NCBI GenBank assembly: GCA_003241055.1
Contig: QFOD01000006.1
Span: forward strand, 237,693 to 301,692
DNA: 64,000 bases
Origin: Roseateles depolymerans
GTDB lineage: Bacteria > Pseudomonadota > Gammaproteobacteria > Burkholderiales > Burkholderiaceae_C
Direction of reading: 5' to 3'
The position numbers and the translations under genes were made by a program. This document shows, in pieces, positions 48,668 to 57,161 of the stretch. The notes beneath the pieces were generated by a model. The model did no database searches. It was not told the origin of the DNA and worked only from the letters and a program-made list of their open reading frames with translations. The first letter of the stretch is position 1. The number at the start of each line of letters is the position of its first letter.

Positions 48668-50191
48668 ATGACTGTTTACGCCGCCCCCGGCGCCGCCGGC
48701 GCCAAGATCGCCTACAAGCCCCGTTACGACAACTTCATCGGCGGCAGGTTCGTGCCGCCGGTCGGCGGCCAGTATTTCGACGTGGTCTCGCCGATCAACG
48801 GCAAGGTCTACACGCAGGCGGCCCGCTCCAACGAGGCCGACATCGAGCGCGCACTCGATGCCGCCCACGCGGCCGCGCCCAAGTGGGCCGCAGTGGCGCC
48901 GGCCGAGCGCGCCAACCTGCTGCTGAAGATCGCCGACCGGCTGGAGCAGAACCTGGAGCTGCTGGCCTATGCCGAGACCGTGGACAACGGCAAGCCCATC
49001 CGCGAGACGCTCAATGCCGACATCCCGCTGGCGGTGGACCATTTCCGCTACTTCGCCGGCTGCGTGCGGGCGCAGGAGGGCGCGCTCAGCGAGATCGATC
49101 ACCACACCATCGCCTACCACTTCCACGAGCCGCTGGGTGTCGTGGGCCAGATCATCCCGTGGAACTTCCCCATCCTGATGGCGGCCTGGAAGCTGGCGCC
49201 GGCGCTGGGCGCCGGCAACTGCGTGGTGCTGAAGCCGGCGGAGAGCACGCCCATCAGCATCCTGGTGCTGACCGAGCTGATCGCCGACCTGCTGCCGCCG
49301 GGCGTGCTGAACGTGGTGAACGGCTTCGGCCGCGAGGCGGGTGACCCGCTGGCGCGCAGCAAGCGCATTGCCAAGATCGCGTTCACCGGCAGCACGGCCA
49401 CCGGCAAGGTGATCGCGCAGGCCGCGGCGGCCAACCTGATCCCGGCCACGCTGGAGCTGGGCGGCAAGAGCCCCAACGTCTTCTTCGACGACGTGATGGC
49501 CGAGGACGACGCCTTCCTGGACAAGGCCATCGAGGGCCTGGTGCTGTTCGCGTTCAACCAGGGCGAGGTCTGCACCTGCCCCAGCCGCGCGCTGATCCAG
49601 GAGAGCATCTACGACCGCTTCATCGAGCGGGCCATCAAGCGTGTGGCGGCCATCAAGCAGGGCAACCCGCTCGACACCGACACCATGATGGGCGCCCAGG
49701 CCTCGGCGATGCAGATGGACAAGATCCAGACCTATCTGGCGCTGGGCAAGGAAGAGGGCGCCAAGGTGCTGATAGGCGGCGAGCGCGCGCAGCTGGGTGG
49801 CGACCTGGCCGGCGGCTACTACATCCAGCCCACGCTGTTCCAGGGCCACAACAACATGCGCATCTTCCGCGAGGAGATCTTCGGCCCGGTGCTGGCCGTG
49901 ACCACCTTCAAGACCGAGGCCGAGGCGCTGCAGATTGCCAACGACACGCCCTATGGCCTGGGCGCCGGCGTGTGGAGCCGCGACGGCAGCCGCGCCTACC
50001 GCATGGGCCGCGGCATCCAGGCCGGCCGCGTGTGGACGAATTGCTACCACGCCTATCCGGCGCATGCGGCCTTCGGCGGCTACAAGGAATCCGGCATCGG
50101 CCGCGAAACCCACAAGGCCATGCTGGACCACTACCAGCAGACCAAGAACCTGCTGGTCAGCTACTCGCCCAACGCCCTCGGTTTCTTCTGA
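48668..50191 (+). CDS. NAD-dependent aldehyde dehydrogenase, ExaC/AcoD-type
   Basis: A 507-residue ALDH that oxidises acetaldehyde or related aldehydes to acids. Motifs are IPWNFPILMAAWKLAPALGA, FTGSTATGK, LELGGKSPN (general-base Glu), FNQGEVCTCPSRAL (nucleophile Cys in EVCTCPS) and the C-terminal NCYHAYPAHAAFGGYKESGI. The Cys-Thr-Cys environment and the YHAYPAHAAFGG block place it with ExaC/AcoD and quinohaemoprotein-alcohol-linked ALDHs. The ATG at 48668 follows AGGAGA. It is driven by the sigma-54 promoter described above and followed by a strong terminator. Confidence 0.95.
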   Translation: MTVYAAPGAAGAKIAYKPRYDNFIGGRFVPPVGGQYFDVVSPINGKVYTQAARSNEADIERALDAAHAAAPKWAAVAPAERANLLLKIADRLEQNLELLAYAETVDNGKPIRETLNADIPLAVDHFRYFAGCVRAQEGALSEIDHHTIAYHFHEPLGVVGQIIPWNFPILMAAWKLAPALGAGNCVVLKPAESTPISILVLTELIADLLPPGVLNVVNGFGREAGDPLARSKRIAKIAFTGSTATGKVIAQAAAANLIPATLELGGKSPNVFFDDVMAEDDAFLDKAIEGLVLFAFNQGEVCTCPSRALIQESIYDRFIERAIKRVAAIKQGNPLDTDTMMGAQASAMQMDKIQTYLALGKEEGAKVLIGGERAQLGGDLAGGYYIQPTLFQGHNNMRIFREEIFGPVLAVTTFKTEAEALQIANDTPYGLGAGVWSRDGSRAYRMGRGIQAGRVWTNCYHAYPAHAAFGGYKESGIGRETHKAMLDHYQQTKNLLVSYSPNALGFF

Positions 50192-50228
50192 CGCGCTGAA
50201 GCCCGCGGCGCCGACGCGCCGCTTCGCG

Positions 50229-50262
50229 GCCGCCCCTGCTCCGTGCACGGGCGGCTTTTTTT
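50229..50262 (+). terminator. Rho-independent terminator
   Basis: GCCGCCC (50229-50235) pairs with GGGCGGC (50249-50255) and is followed by seven T. It ends the aldehyde dehydrogenase transcript. Confidence 0.9.
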
Positions 50263-50269
50263 GGCTTGA

Positions 50270-50767
50270 TTACTTGGCCGGCGCTGGCGCCGGCGCAGAC
50301 GGGTCGGCTGCGGCCTTGATGGCGGCCTCGTCCACATACTTGCCGATGGCACCGAAGCCCTGGCTGACGGCGGGGTCGCTCATCAGCTCCTGCATGGCCA
50401 CCTGGCCCAGCACGCCAAAGCTGGTCTGCATGGCGATGGCGCCCTCGTAGCGGGCCGCCTTGCCGTAGGGCTCGCGGCAGGTCTGCGTGAGCAGCTTCTG
50501 CAGCAGCAGCGCGGCGGTCTTGTCGATCTGCGTGCGCTGCTCGGCCGAGATGGCCGTGATGTTGGCCACCTCGGGGTGCAGCGCGGCGTTGCTGAAGATC
50601 CAGCGCACCAGCGCGGTCTTCTCGGCGCTGCTGGTGGAGGCCACCAGGCAGCGGGACAGGTCGTCGGAGTAGATGCCGGCCCGGGCGGGCGTGGCCGGTG
50701 CCAGGCTCAGGGCAAGGGCCATCAGCGCCATGAGGGCCGGGGCCAGGGGGAACGGTGCGCGTTGCAT
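50270..50767 (-). CDS. Secreted hypothetical protein
   Basis: The ATG at 50767 gives 165 residues with a signal peptide (PLAPALMALMALALSLAP...ARA). The mature part is helical with two cysteines (LSRCLVASTSSAEKTALVRW, LLTQTCREPYGKAARYEGAI) that may form a disulfide. The segment SAEKTALVRWIFSNAALHPEV and EGAIAMQTSFGVLGQVAMQE are the most conserved-looking. I recognise no named family. The C-terminus is Ala/Pro-rich. Monocistronic and convergent with the aldehyde dehydrogenase. Confidence 0.75.
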   Translation of the reverse strand: MQRAPFPLAPALMALMALALSLAPATPARAGIYSDDLSRCLVASTSSAEKTALVRWIFSNAALHPEVANITAISAEQRTQIDKTAALLLQKLLTQTCREPYGKAARYEGAIAMQTSFGVLGQVAMQELMSDPAVSQGFGAIGKYVDEAAIKAAADPSAPAPAPAK

Positions 50768-50851
50768 GCGAGGGGCTCTCCTGAGTGTCGTGGTCGCCCG
50801 GTGAGCCGGGCGGCGCCGGCATGCTAACGGAGGCACGCGTGCGCTTGAGAC

Positions 50852-51043
50852 TCAGGCCGCCGGGGCGTCGGCCTCGCCGGAGGCGGCACCTTCACCGCCC
50901 TCGGGCGGGCGGTCATCGGCGGCGGCGCCGCCCTCGTCGGTGGGCGCGCCGCCCTGTGAGCGGCGTTCGGCCTTCTCGGCCTTCTTGCGCTTTTTCTCGA
51001 GCTCGCGCTGGCGTTTCTCGTACGCGTAGTTCGGTTTGGCCAT
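50852..51043 (-). CDS. Small basic/acidic conserved hypothetical protein
   Basis: A 63-residue protein with a strong start MAKPNYAYEKRQRELEKKRK, a highly charged helix, then an acidic glycine-rich tail. The MAKPNYxYEKRQRELAKK start is recurrent in betaproteobacterial genomes, so I treat it as genuine although it is short. Function is unknown; the N-terminal helix could bind RNA or the ribosome. It is 54 bp downstream of the GHL10 gene on the same strand. Confidence 0.72.
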   Translation of the reverse strand: MAKPNYAYEKRQRELEKKRKKAEKAERRSQGGAPTDEGGAAADDRPPEGGEGAASGEADAPAA

Positions 51044-51097
51044 GGACATCCTCGAAGCTGGAGGTTCCACGATAACCGCAATACGCGGCAGCGGGTG

Positions 51098-52381
51098 TCA
51101 AGGCGTTGCGGCGTAGGGGCCTTGTCGCAGCGCGTCGGCGATGCCCTTGCGGTTCTGGGCCAGCGCCACCATGCTGAAGTGGGCATGGCCGCCGGCCTGG
51201 CCCCATTCGGCGCTGACGCGGCGCGCGATGGCGATCTGCTCGGTGACCTCCTCGACCGGCCAGCTCTGCGGCGTGTCGTTGATGCGGCTGGTGAACAGGC
51301 CCGGGTAGATGGGCAGACCGCGCGGGTTCTGCTCGCCCCAGGCGCGCATCAGCGGCTCGAAGGACTGGCCCGCCTGCGCGCGCGGCCAGTAGAGCTGGGG
51401 CACGAGGTAGTCCATCCAGCCTTCGCGCAGCCACAGCTCCACATCGGCGTAGAGCTTGTCGTACTGGCTGAAGCCGGTGATGCCGGCCGGGCGCACCGAG
51501 GGCTTGGGCAGGCCGAAGGGGCTGACGCCCAGGCGCGTGCCGGGGCGCACCTCGTGCACCAGCGCGTACAGGCGCTGCACCAGGCGGTTGACGTTGTAGC
51601 GCCGCCAGTCGGCGCGCGACAGGCTGCCTGCCGGCGTGACGCCGGGCACGCCGGCCAGGTAGCGCTGCCAGCTGGGCTCGTCGGGGAAGTCGATCTCGAC
51701 CTTGTTGCCCGGGTCGTTCGGCGTGGCGGTGACCGGGTAGGGGTAGAAGTAGTCGTCGATGTGGACGCCGTCCACCGCGTAGCGGCTCAGCAGGTCGCGC
51801 ACCACGGCCAGCGTGTGCTCGGCCGCGGCCTCCTCGCCGGGGTCTATCCAGAGCTGGTCGCCATAGCTCTTGACCCAGTCGGGCCGGGTGCGGGCGAGGT
51901 GGCTGTCGGCCAGCGGTGACCTGGCCGTGCTGTGGCGGGCCCGGTAGGGGTTGAACCAGGCGTGCAGCTCCAGGCCGCGGGCGTGGGCCTCGTGCAGCCA
52001 GACGGCCAGCGGGTCGTAGCCGGGCGAGCGGCCCTGCACGCCGGTGAGGTATTCGCTCCAGGGCTCCAGGCGCGACTCGTACAGCGCGTCGGCGCTGGTG
52101 CGCACCTGCAGGATCAGCGCGTTCAGGCCGGTGCGCTGCGCGCCGTCGCACAGCGCGCGGATCTCGGCCTGCTGGGCCTCGGCGCTGAGGCCGGGCTTGC
52201 TGGGCCAGTCGATGTTGGCGACGGTGGCCACCCAGGCGGCACGCCATTCGCGGCCGGCGGGGGCGGGCCTGGGCGCGGCCGTGGCCGGGCCGGGAGCTGC
52301 GGGCGGCAGCACGGTGGGGCTGCCGCAGGCGGCCAGCAGCAGCGGCACGCCACCCAGCGCGAGAAGTTCACGTCGCTTCAT
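51098..52381 (-). CDS. Glycoside-hydrolase-like GHL10 (DUF187) lipoprotein
   Basis: The ATG at 52381 follows AAGGAA and gives 427 residues. The signal ends in a lipobox (LLLAAC). The catalytic TIM barrel is of the GHL10/DUF187 type: REWRAAWVATVANIDWPSKP, LILQVRTSADALYES, LHAWFNPYRARH, YAVDGVHIDDYFYPYP. These relate to GH13/GH10-like enzymes that attack peptidoglycan-derived sugars. It is the last gene of the murQ-ampG-nagX operon, so a muramic-acid or anhydro-muropeptide substrate is likely (inference). It would act at the envelope, releasing substrate for import. Confidence 0.9.
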   Translation of the reverse strand: MKRRELLALGGVPLLLAACGSPTVLPPAAPGPATAAPRPAPAGREWRAAWVATVANIDWPSKPGLSAEAQQAEIRALCDGAQRTGLNALILQVRTSADALYESRLEPWSEYLTGVQGRSPGYDPLAVWLHEAHARGLELHAWFNPYRARHSTARSPLADSHLARTRPDWVKSYGDQLWIDPGEEAAAEHTLAVVRDLLSRYAVDGVHIDDYFYPYPVTATPNDPGNKVEIDFPDEPSWQRYLAGVPGVTPAGSLSRADWRRYNVNRLVQRLYALVHEVRPGTRLGVSPFGLPKPSVRPAGITGFSQYDKLYADVELWLREGWMDYLVPQLYWPRAQAGQSFEPLMRAWGEQNPRGLPIYPGLFTSRINDTPQSWPVEEVTEQIAIARRVSAEWGQAGGHAHFSMVALAQNRKGIADALRQGPYAATP

Positions 52382-52394
52382 AGCCATTCCTTGG

Positions 52395-53528
52395 TCAGGC
52401 CTTGATGAACCAGCCCTTGCGGTACATGCCCCAGGCCACCGCATACATCGCCAGCACGAACAGCACGGCGCGCAGCAGCGAGGTGTTCACGGGCGCCAGG
52501 CCCAGCGCCTGCAAGGGTTCGTAGAGCCAGGCGTTGAGCGAGCGCCCGTCGGCGAGCTTGATGAAGCCCAGCATCTTGGCGATCAGGCCCGACAGCGCGA
52601 ACAGGAACAGCGCGTTCATGCCGAACACGATCAGCGGGTGCAGGCGCCGCGCCCAGCGCTCGCGCGCCATCGGCTGGGGCATGGCGTCCAGCAGCCAGAA
52701 GAACACCGCGAACACCAGCTGCGCCCAGCCGGCCATCGCGAACACGTAGGCCGGGGTCCACAGCGACTTGTTGATGGGCATCAGCCAGGCGTCCAGCACC
52801 TGGCCCAGCCACAGGCAGGCCAGGCCGGCGAGCACCCAGGTCATGGCCTTCTCGGCCGGGCGGCTGGAGGACGACAGCACATAGCCCGCCAGCACGCCCA
52901 GCAGCTGCGAGGCGACGGCGGGCAGCGTGCTCAGCAGGCCCTCGGGGTCCCAGGTCTTGCTCTGCACCCACAGGTGGCCGTCCATCAGCTGGCGGTCCAG
53001 CCAGGCGCCGACGTCCTGGCCGGGCTCCAGCACGCCCTGCTGCACCAGGCCGTCGGCATTGGGCACGGGCAGGCCCAGCTGGATGGCGCTGTAGACGGAC
53101 AGCAGCAGCAGCGTCCACAGCGCGACGCCGCGGGCGCCGCACCACAGCACGATGGGCGCGGCCAGCAGCGTGCACAGGCCCAGGCGCTGCAGCACGCCGG
53201 GGAGGCGCACATGGGCGAGGTCGAAGTGCGGGATCCAGTTCAGCAGCAGGCCGATCAGGATGATGGTGGCCGCGCGGCGCGCCGTCTGGGCCAGCAGCTG
53301 CCACTTGTTCACGCCGGCCGCCGCGCGCCGCGCCAGGCTCATGGACATGGCCATGCCGGCGATGAAGACGAAGAAGGGGAAGACCCAGTCGGTGAAGGTC
53401 CAGCCGTTCCACTTCGCGTGCTCCAGCGGCGCGTAGAGGTGGCCCCAGTCGCCGGGGTTGTTCACCAGCAGCATCGCGGCGATGGTGAAGCCGCGAAACG
53501 CGTCCAGGCTCAGCAGCCGGCCTTTCAT
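52395..53528 (-). CDS. nagX: NagX/HGSNAT-type membrane acetyltransferase family (DUF5009)
   Basis: The ATG at 53528 gives 377 residues with about ten TM helices. The start KGRLLSLDAFRGFTIAAMLL and NNPGDWGHLYAPLEHAKWNG, then GWTFTDWVFPFFVFIAGM, are the family hallmark. Homologues in Xanthomonas and Shewanella (NagX) sit in GlcNAc operons; the human homologue HGSNAT acetylates glucosamine across the lysosomal membrane. In this operon it would handle GlcNAc- or MurNAc-containing fragments. The ATG overlaps the ampG stop (ATGA-type, 4 bp). Confidence 0.9.
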   Translation of the reverse strand: MKGRLLSLDAFRGFTIAAMLLVNNPGDWGHLYAPLEHAKWNGWTFTDWVFPFFVFIAGMAMSMSLARRAAAGVNKWQLLAQTARRAATIILIGLLLNWIPHFDLAHVRLPGVLQRLGLCTLLAAPIVLWCGARGVALWTLLLLSVYSAIQLGLPVPNADGLVQQGVLEPGQDVGAWLDRQLMDGHLWVQSKTWDPEGLLSTLPAVASQLLGVLAGYVLSSSSRPAEKAMTWVLAGLACLWLGQVLDAWLMPINKSLWTPAYVFAMAGWAQLVFAVFFWLLDAMPQPMARERWARRLHPLIVFGMNALFLFALSGLIAKMLGFIKLADGRSLNAWLYEPLQALGLAPVNTSLLRAVLFVLAMYAVAWGMYRKGWFIKA

Positions 53529-54856
53529 TGCGCGGCCTCCTGCCGGCCGAAATCGTCGGGGATCCTGATCAGCGCGGCCATCACGAAGCTGGGCACGGTG
53601 GCGATCAGCACCCAGCCGAAGAAGCTCAGGTAGCCGAGGTGGTCCTGCAGCCAGCCGCTCCACATGCCCGGGATCATCATGCCCAGCGCCATGAAGCCGG
53701 TGCAGATCGCGTAGTGCGAGGTGGCGTAGTTGCTGCCGCTCTCGGGCTGGCCGCTGTTGGCCACCAGGATCATGTACATCATGTAGGCGGTGAAGCCCAG
53801 GCCGTAGCCGAACTGTTCCACGGCCAGCGCGCCGCTGATCACCCACAGGCTGGTGGGGTGGGTCAGCGCCAGCAGCAGGAAGGCCGCGTTGGGCACATGC
53901 ATGGCCAGCACCAGCGGCCACAGTGCGCGCTTCAGGCCCACGCGCGAGATCACCCAGCCGCCCACCAGGCCGCCCACGGTCAGTGCGGTCAGGCCCACGG
54001 TGCCGTAGGCGATGCCCACTTCCTTGGTGCTCAGGCCCAGGCCGCCCTGGTCCACCGGGTCCAGCAGGAAGGGGCTGGCCAGCTTGAGCAGCTGCGCCTC
54101 GGGAAAGCGGTAGAGCAGCAGAAAGCCCAGCGTCACCGCGATGCCCGGCTTCTTGAAGAAGCTGGCGAACACCGCGAGGAAGTCCGCCACCAGATGGCCG
54201 GCGGCCGCGCGGCCGGGGCCGGGCGCATCGGCCACCGGGCGGGGCAGCACGCGCAGATGCCACAGCGCCAGCAGCGCGAAGCCCGCGCCCAGGCCGCCGA
54301 ACACCAGGCTCCAGCCGGTGGCCACCGAGCCGGTGCGCTCGGCCAGCTCGCCGGCCAGGTAGACCAGGCCGCCCTGGCCGCCGATGTTGGCCAGCCGGTA
54401 GAAGGTGGAGCGCACGCCCACGAACGCGGCCTGCTGATGCTTGGGCTGGGCCAGCATGTAGTAGCCGTCGGCCGCGATGTCGTGCGAGGCGGATGCGAAG
54501 GCCATCAGCCAGAACACCGCCAGCGACAGCTGCAGCATGTGGGGCGTGGGGATGGTCAGCGCGACCGCGGCCAGCGCCGCGCCGACGACGAACTGCAGCA
54601 CGGTGATCCAGCGCCGCTTGGTGCTGAACAGCTCCAGCAGCGGCGACCACAGTGGCTTGATGACCCAGGGCAGGTAGAGCCAGCTGGTGTAGAGCGCGAT
54701 GTCGGTGTTGGACAGGCCCAGGTTCTTGTAGAGCACCACCGACAGCGTCATCACGACGACGTAGGGCAGGCCCTGCACGAAATACAGGCTGGGCACCCAG
54801 GCCCAGGGCGAAACCTGACCCCGCTGGGGCGGGTGGCCGCTGCCGGGCCCGCTCAC
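53525..54856 (-). CDS. Muropeptide MFS permease, AmpG-like
   Basis: A 443-residue permease with 12 TM helices. The N-terminal GLPYVVVMTLSVVLYKNLG and LYTSWLYLPWVIKPLWSPLL, and the later ASHDIAADGYYMLA, are AmpG-type motifs. AmpG imports anhydro-muropeptides into the cytoplasm. Differences from classical AmpG (length and loop sequence) mean the substrate could be a related disaccharide. It overlaps murQ by 4 bp upstream, so import and MurNAc-6-P cleavage are coupled. Confidence 0.87.
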   Translation of the reverse strand: MSGPGSGHPPQRGQVSPWAWVPSLYFVQGLPYVVVMTLSVVLYKNLGLSNTDIALYTSWLYLPWVIKPLWSPLLELFSTKRRWITVLQFVVGAALAAVALTIPTPHMLQLSLAVFWLMAFASASHDIAADGYYMLAQPKHQQAAFVGVRSTFYRLANIGGQGGLVYLAGELAERTGSVATGWSLVFGGLGAGFALLALWHLRVLPRPVADAPGPGRAAAGHLVADFLAVFASFFKKPGIAVTLGFLLLYRFPEAQLLKLASPFLLDPVDQGGLGLSTKEVGIAYGTVGLTALTVGGLVGGWVISRVGLKRALWPLVLAMHVPNAAFLLLALTHPTSLWVISGALAVEQFGYGLGFTAYMMYMILVANSGQPESGSNYATSHYAICTGFMALGMMIPGMWSGWLQDHLGYLSFFGWVLIATVPSFVMAALIRIPDDFGRQEAAQ

Positions 54857-55734
54857 GAGGCCAGCGCCCCGCTGACGCTGCCGCCCGCCTGCGCCAGCAG
54901 CTGGCGGGCGGCGTCGGCATCCACGCCGCGCTTGAGCATGACGATGGCGGTCTTCACATGGTGGTCGCAGGCGGCCAGCGCGGCCTGGGCGTCGGCCTCG
55001 GCGGCGCCGGTGGCGCGCAGCGTCAGCGCCAGCGCGCGCCGCACCAGCTTGGCATTGGTGGCCTTGAGGTCCACCATCAGGTTGCCGTAGACCTTGTTGA
55101 GCCGCACCATCAGCGCGGACGAGAAGGTGTTCAGCGCGATCTTCTGCGAGGTGCCGGCCTTCAGCCGCGTGCTGCCGGAGATCACCTCGGGGCCGGTGTC
55201 CAGCACGATGCCGATGTGGGCCTCCTGCGTGACCGGCGCGCCGGGGTTGTTGGCAAAGCCCACCGTCAGCGCGCCGGCGGCGCGGGCCACCGCGATCGCG
55301 CCGCGCACGAAGGGCGTGCCGCCCGAGGCGGCCAGCGCCAGCACCACGTCGTTGGGGCCGGGGTTCATGCCCTGCATGTCGGCGGCGCCCTGGTCGGCAT
55401 CGTCCTCGGCGCCTTCCACCGCAACGAACATCGCCCGCGTGCCACCGGCAATCAGCGCCACGGCGCGCTCATGGGGCCAGGAGAAGGTGGGGTAGAGCTC
55501 CACGCTGTCCAGCACGCCCAGCCGCCCCGAGGTGCCGGCGCCGACATAGAGCAGGCGCCCGCCGGCCTGGATGCGTGGCAGCGCCGCATCCACGGCCGCC
55601 GCCAGCTGCGGCCCGGCGGCCTTGACCGCCGCGACGGCCTGGGTCTGGTCGTCGATGAAGGCGTCCAGCAGGGCCGGCGTGTCGTAGGTGTCGAGGGCGG
55701 CGTGGCGGGGATTGGGGGTTTCGGTGTTCAGCAT
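54853..55734 (-). CDS. murQ: N-acetylmuramic acid 6-phosphate etherase
   Basis: MurQ splits MurNAc-6-P into GlcNAc-6-P and D-lactate in cell-wall recycling. The 293-residue SIS-domain protein has GAGTSGRLGVLDSVEL, the catalytic-Glu region FVAVEGAEDDADQG, and TSQKIALNTFSSALMVRLNK plus VYGNLMVDL. It starts the operon murQ-ampG-nagX-GHL10. A kinase to make MurNAc-6-P (anmK or a MurNAc kinase) is not in the window. The start is the ATG at 55734. Confidence 0.95.
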   Translation of the reverse strand: MLNTETPNPRHAALDTYDTPALLDAFIDDQTQAVAAVKAAGPQLAAAVDAALPRIQAGGRLLYVGAGTSGRLGVLDSVELYPTFSWPHERAVALIAGGTRAMFVAVEGAEDDADQGAADMQGMNPGPNDVVLALAASGGTPFVRGAIAVARAAGALTVGFANNPGAPVTQEAHIGIVLDTGPEVISGSTRLKAGTSQKIALNTFSSALMVRLNKVYGNLMVDLKATNAKLVRRALALTLRATGAAEADAQAALAACDHHVKTAIVMLKRGVDADAARQLLAQAGGSVSGALAS

Positions 55735-55937
55735 GACGCAGGCGGACTAAGCCGCTGGACTCTAGCGGCTGGTGGCCACCCCTGACGAATGCCACCCACC
55801 GTTGCGGCCATAACGCCAGGTAATCAGAATCTTCGGGCCGGCTGTAAGGCCGGGCCGGTTGACGCCGACGCACGAGGGCAGGGCGGCGCCGCGAGGCGAT
55901 GCCGGCCTGTCATTCCTCAATCTGACTGGAGATCTCC

Positions 55938-56195
55938 ATGAACGCATCCCTGAAGACCGGCCTGAGCGTGGCCGCCGCTGCCGCCGCCCTGTTCGCCACC
56001 ACGGCCCTGCCCACCACCGCGATGGCGGCCGACGGCATGGTCAAGTGTTCCGGCGTGAACGGCTGCAAGGGCACCTCCGAGTGCAAGACGGCCAAGAACG
56101 AGTGCAAGGGCCAGAACGGCTGCAAGGGCCAGGGCTGGGTCAGCAAGAAGAGCGCCGACGAGTGCATGAAGGCGGGCGGGAAGGTGGAGAAGTAA
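55938..56195 (+). CDS. bufA: Bufferin-type metallophore precursor (BufA2-like)
   Basis: An 85-residue precursor peptide. Residues 1-30 are a Sec signal (LSVAAAAAALFATTALP, cleavage after AMA). The 55-residue core is glycine/lysine-rich with six cysteines (37, 43, 49, 56, 62, 76) in CxxxNxCKGxxxCKT and CKGQNGCKGQGW patterns. This is the hallmark of the second bufferin family, exported RiPPs whose cysteines are converted to thiooxazoles that bind copper. It is followed by a DUF692 maturase and a DUF2063 partner. The ATG follows GGAG. Modification of specific cysteines is inferred from family knowledge. Confidence 0.88.
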   Translation: MNASLKTGLSVAAAAAALFATTALPTTAMAADGMVKCSGVNGCKGTSECKTAKNECKGQNGCKGQGWVSKKSADECMKAGGKVEK

Positions 56196-56233
56196 GACCA
56201 CCCCTACCGGCTGACGCCGGCCCCTCAAGGGGC

Positions 56234-56270
56234 ACACCAGGCGGACCGGCAGAGCCGGATCCGCCGGTGT
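56234..56270 (+). promoter_or_regulatory. Strong hairpin between bufA and bufB
   Basis: ACACC-A-GGCGGA-CCGGC, loop AGA, then GCCGG-A-TCCGCC-GGTGT forms a 16-bp stem with two single bulged A. No T-run follows, so it is not a simple terminator. It sits in the 126-bp gap after the precursor gene and may stabilise its mRNA or attenuate the maturase genes. Confidence 0.75.
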
Positions 56271-56321
56271 CGCTGGATCAGGCGCCGGCACCTGCGGTGC
56301 GGCGCCCTTGGACGAGGTTTC

Positions 56322-57161
56322 ATGACTGCAATCACGGGCTTTGGCCTCGGCCTGCGCGTCGAGCATTACGCGGCCTTCGAGGCCGGCGTGGACGCGGCGC
56401 TGCGGCCGGACTGGCTGGAGATCATTGCCGAGAACTACCTGGTGCCGGGCGGGCCGCCGCTGGTGCACCTTGACCGCATCCGCGCGGACTATCCGCTGGT
56501 GATGCACGGCGTGGCTATGTCCATCGCCGGACCGGCGCCGCTGGATCTCGATCACCTGCGGGCGCTCAAGGCGCTGGCCGACCGGCTGCAGCCGGGCTGG
56601 GTGTCGGACCATCTCTGCTGGAGCAGCGATGCGCACGGCCAGCTGCACGACCTGCTGCCGCTGCCGCTGAGCCGCGCGGCGCTGCGCCATGTGGGCGCGC
56701 GCATCGCGCAGGCGCAGGAGCTGCTGGGCCGGCCGCTGGTGCTGGAGAACGTGTCCAGCTATGTACGTTTCGCGGCGGACGAGATGGGCGAGGCGGAGTT
56801 CATCGCGCAGCTGCTGCGCGAGACCGGCGCCGAGCTGCTGCTGGACGTGAACAACGTCTACGTGTCCGCCCGCAATCACGGCTTCGACCCGCTGGACTAT
56901 CTCGACACGCTGCGGGCGGCGCTGCCGCCCGGCCGCGTGCGCCAGATCCACCTGGCCGGCCACGAGGACCAGGGGGATCTGGTCATCGACACGCACGACC
57001 ATCCGGTGCGCGACGAGGTCTGGGCGCTGTATGCGCAGACGCTGCAGCGCTTCGGTGCGGTGCCGACCATGATCGAGCGCGACGACCGCATCCCGCCGCT
57101 GGACAGCCTGCTGGCCGAGCTGCAGGTGGCACGCCGGCTCGGCCAGGAGGCGCTGGCATGA
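56322..57161 (+). CDS. bufB: MNIO-type RiPP maturase, BufB (DUF692)
   Basis: A 279-residue TIM-barrel protein of the multinuclear non-haem iron oxygenase family. Candidate iron ligands follow the MbnB pattern: His62 (VMHGVA), His97 (SDHLCW), Glu142 (LENVSSY), Asp175 (LDVNNVYVSARNHG), His210 (IHLAGHED), Asp223 and His225 (IDTHDHPV) and Glu252 (MIERDD). The family converts cysteines of precursor peptides to oxazolone/thioamide or thiooxazole using O2. It overlaps bufC by 4 bp. Confidence in the family is very high; the exact chemistry is inferred. Confidence 0.93.
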   Translation: MTAITGFGLGLRVEHYAAFEAGVDAALRPDWLEIIAENYLVPGGPPLVHLDRIRADYPLVMHGVAMSIAGPAPLDLDHLRALKALADRLQPGWVSDHLCWSSDAHGQLHDLLPLPLSRAALRHVGARIAQAQELLGRPLVLENVSSYVRFAADEMGEAEFIAQLLRETGAELLLDVNNVYVSARNHGFDPLDYLDTLRAALPPGRVRQIHLAGHEDQGDLVIDTHDHPVRDEVWALYAQTLQRFGAVPTMIERDDRIPPLDSLLAELQVARRLGQEALA

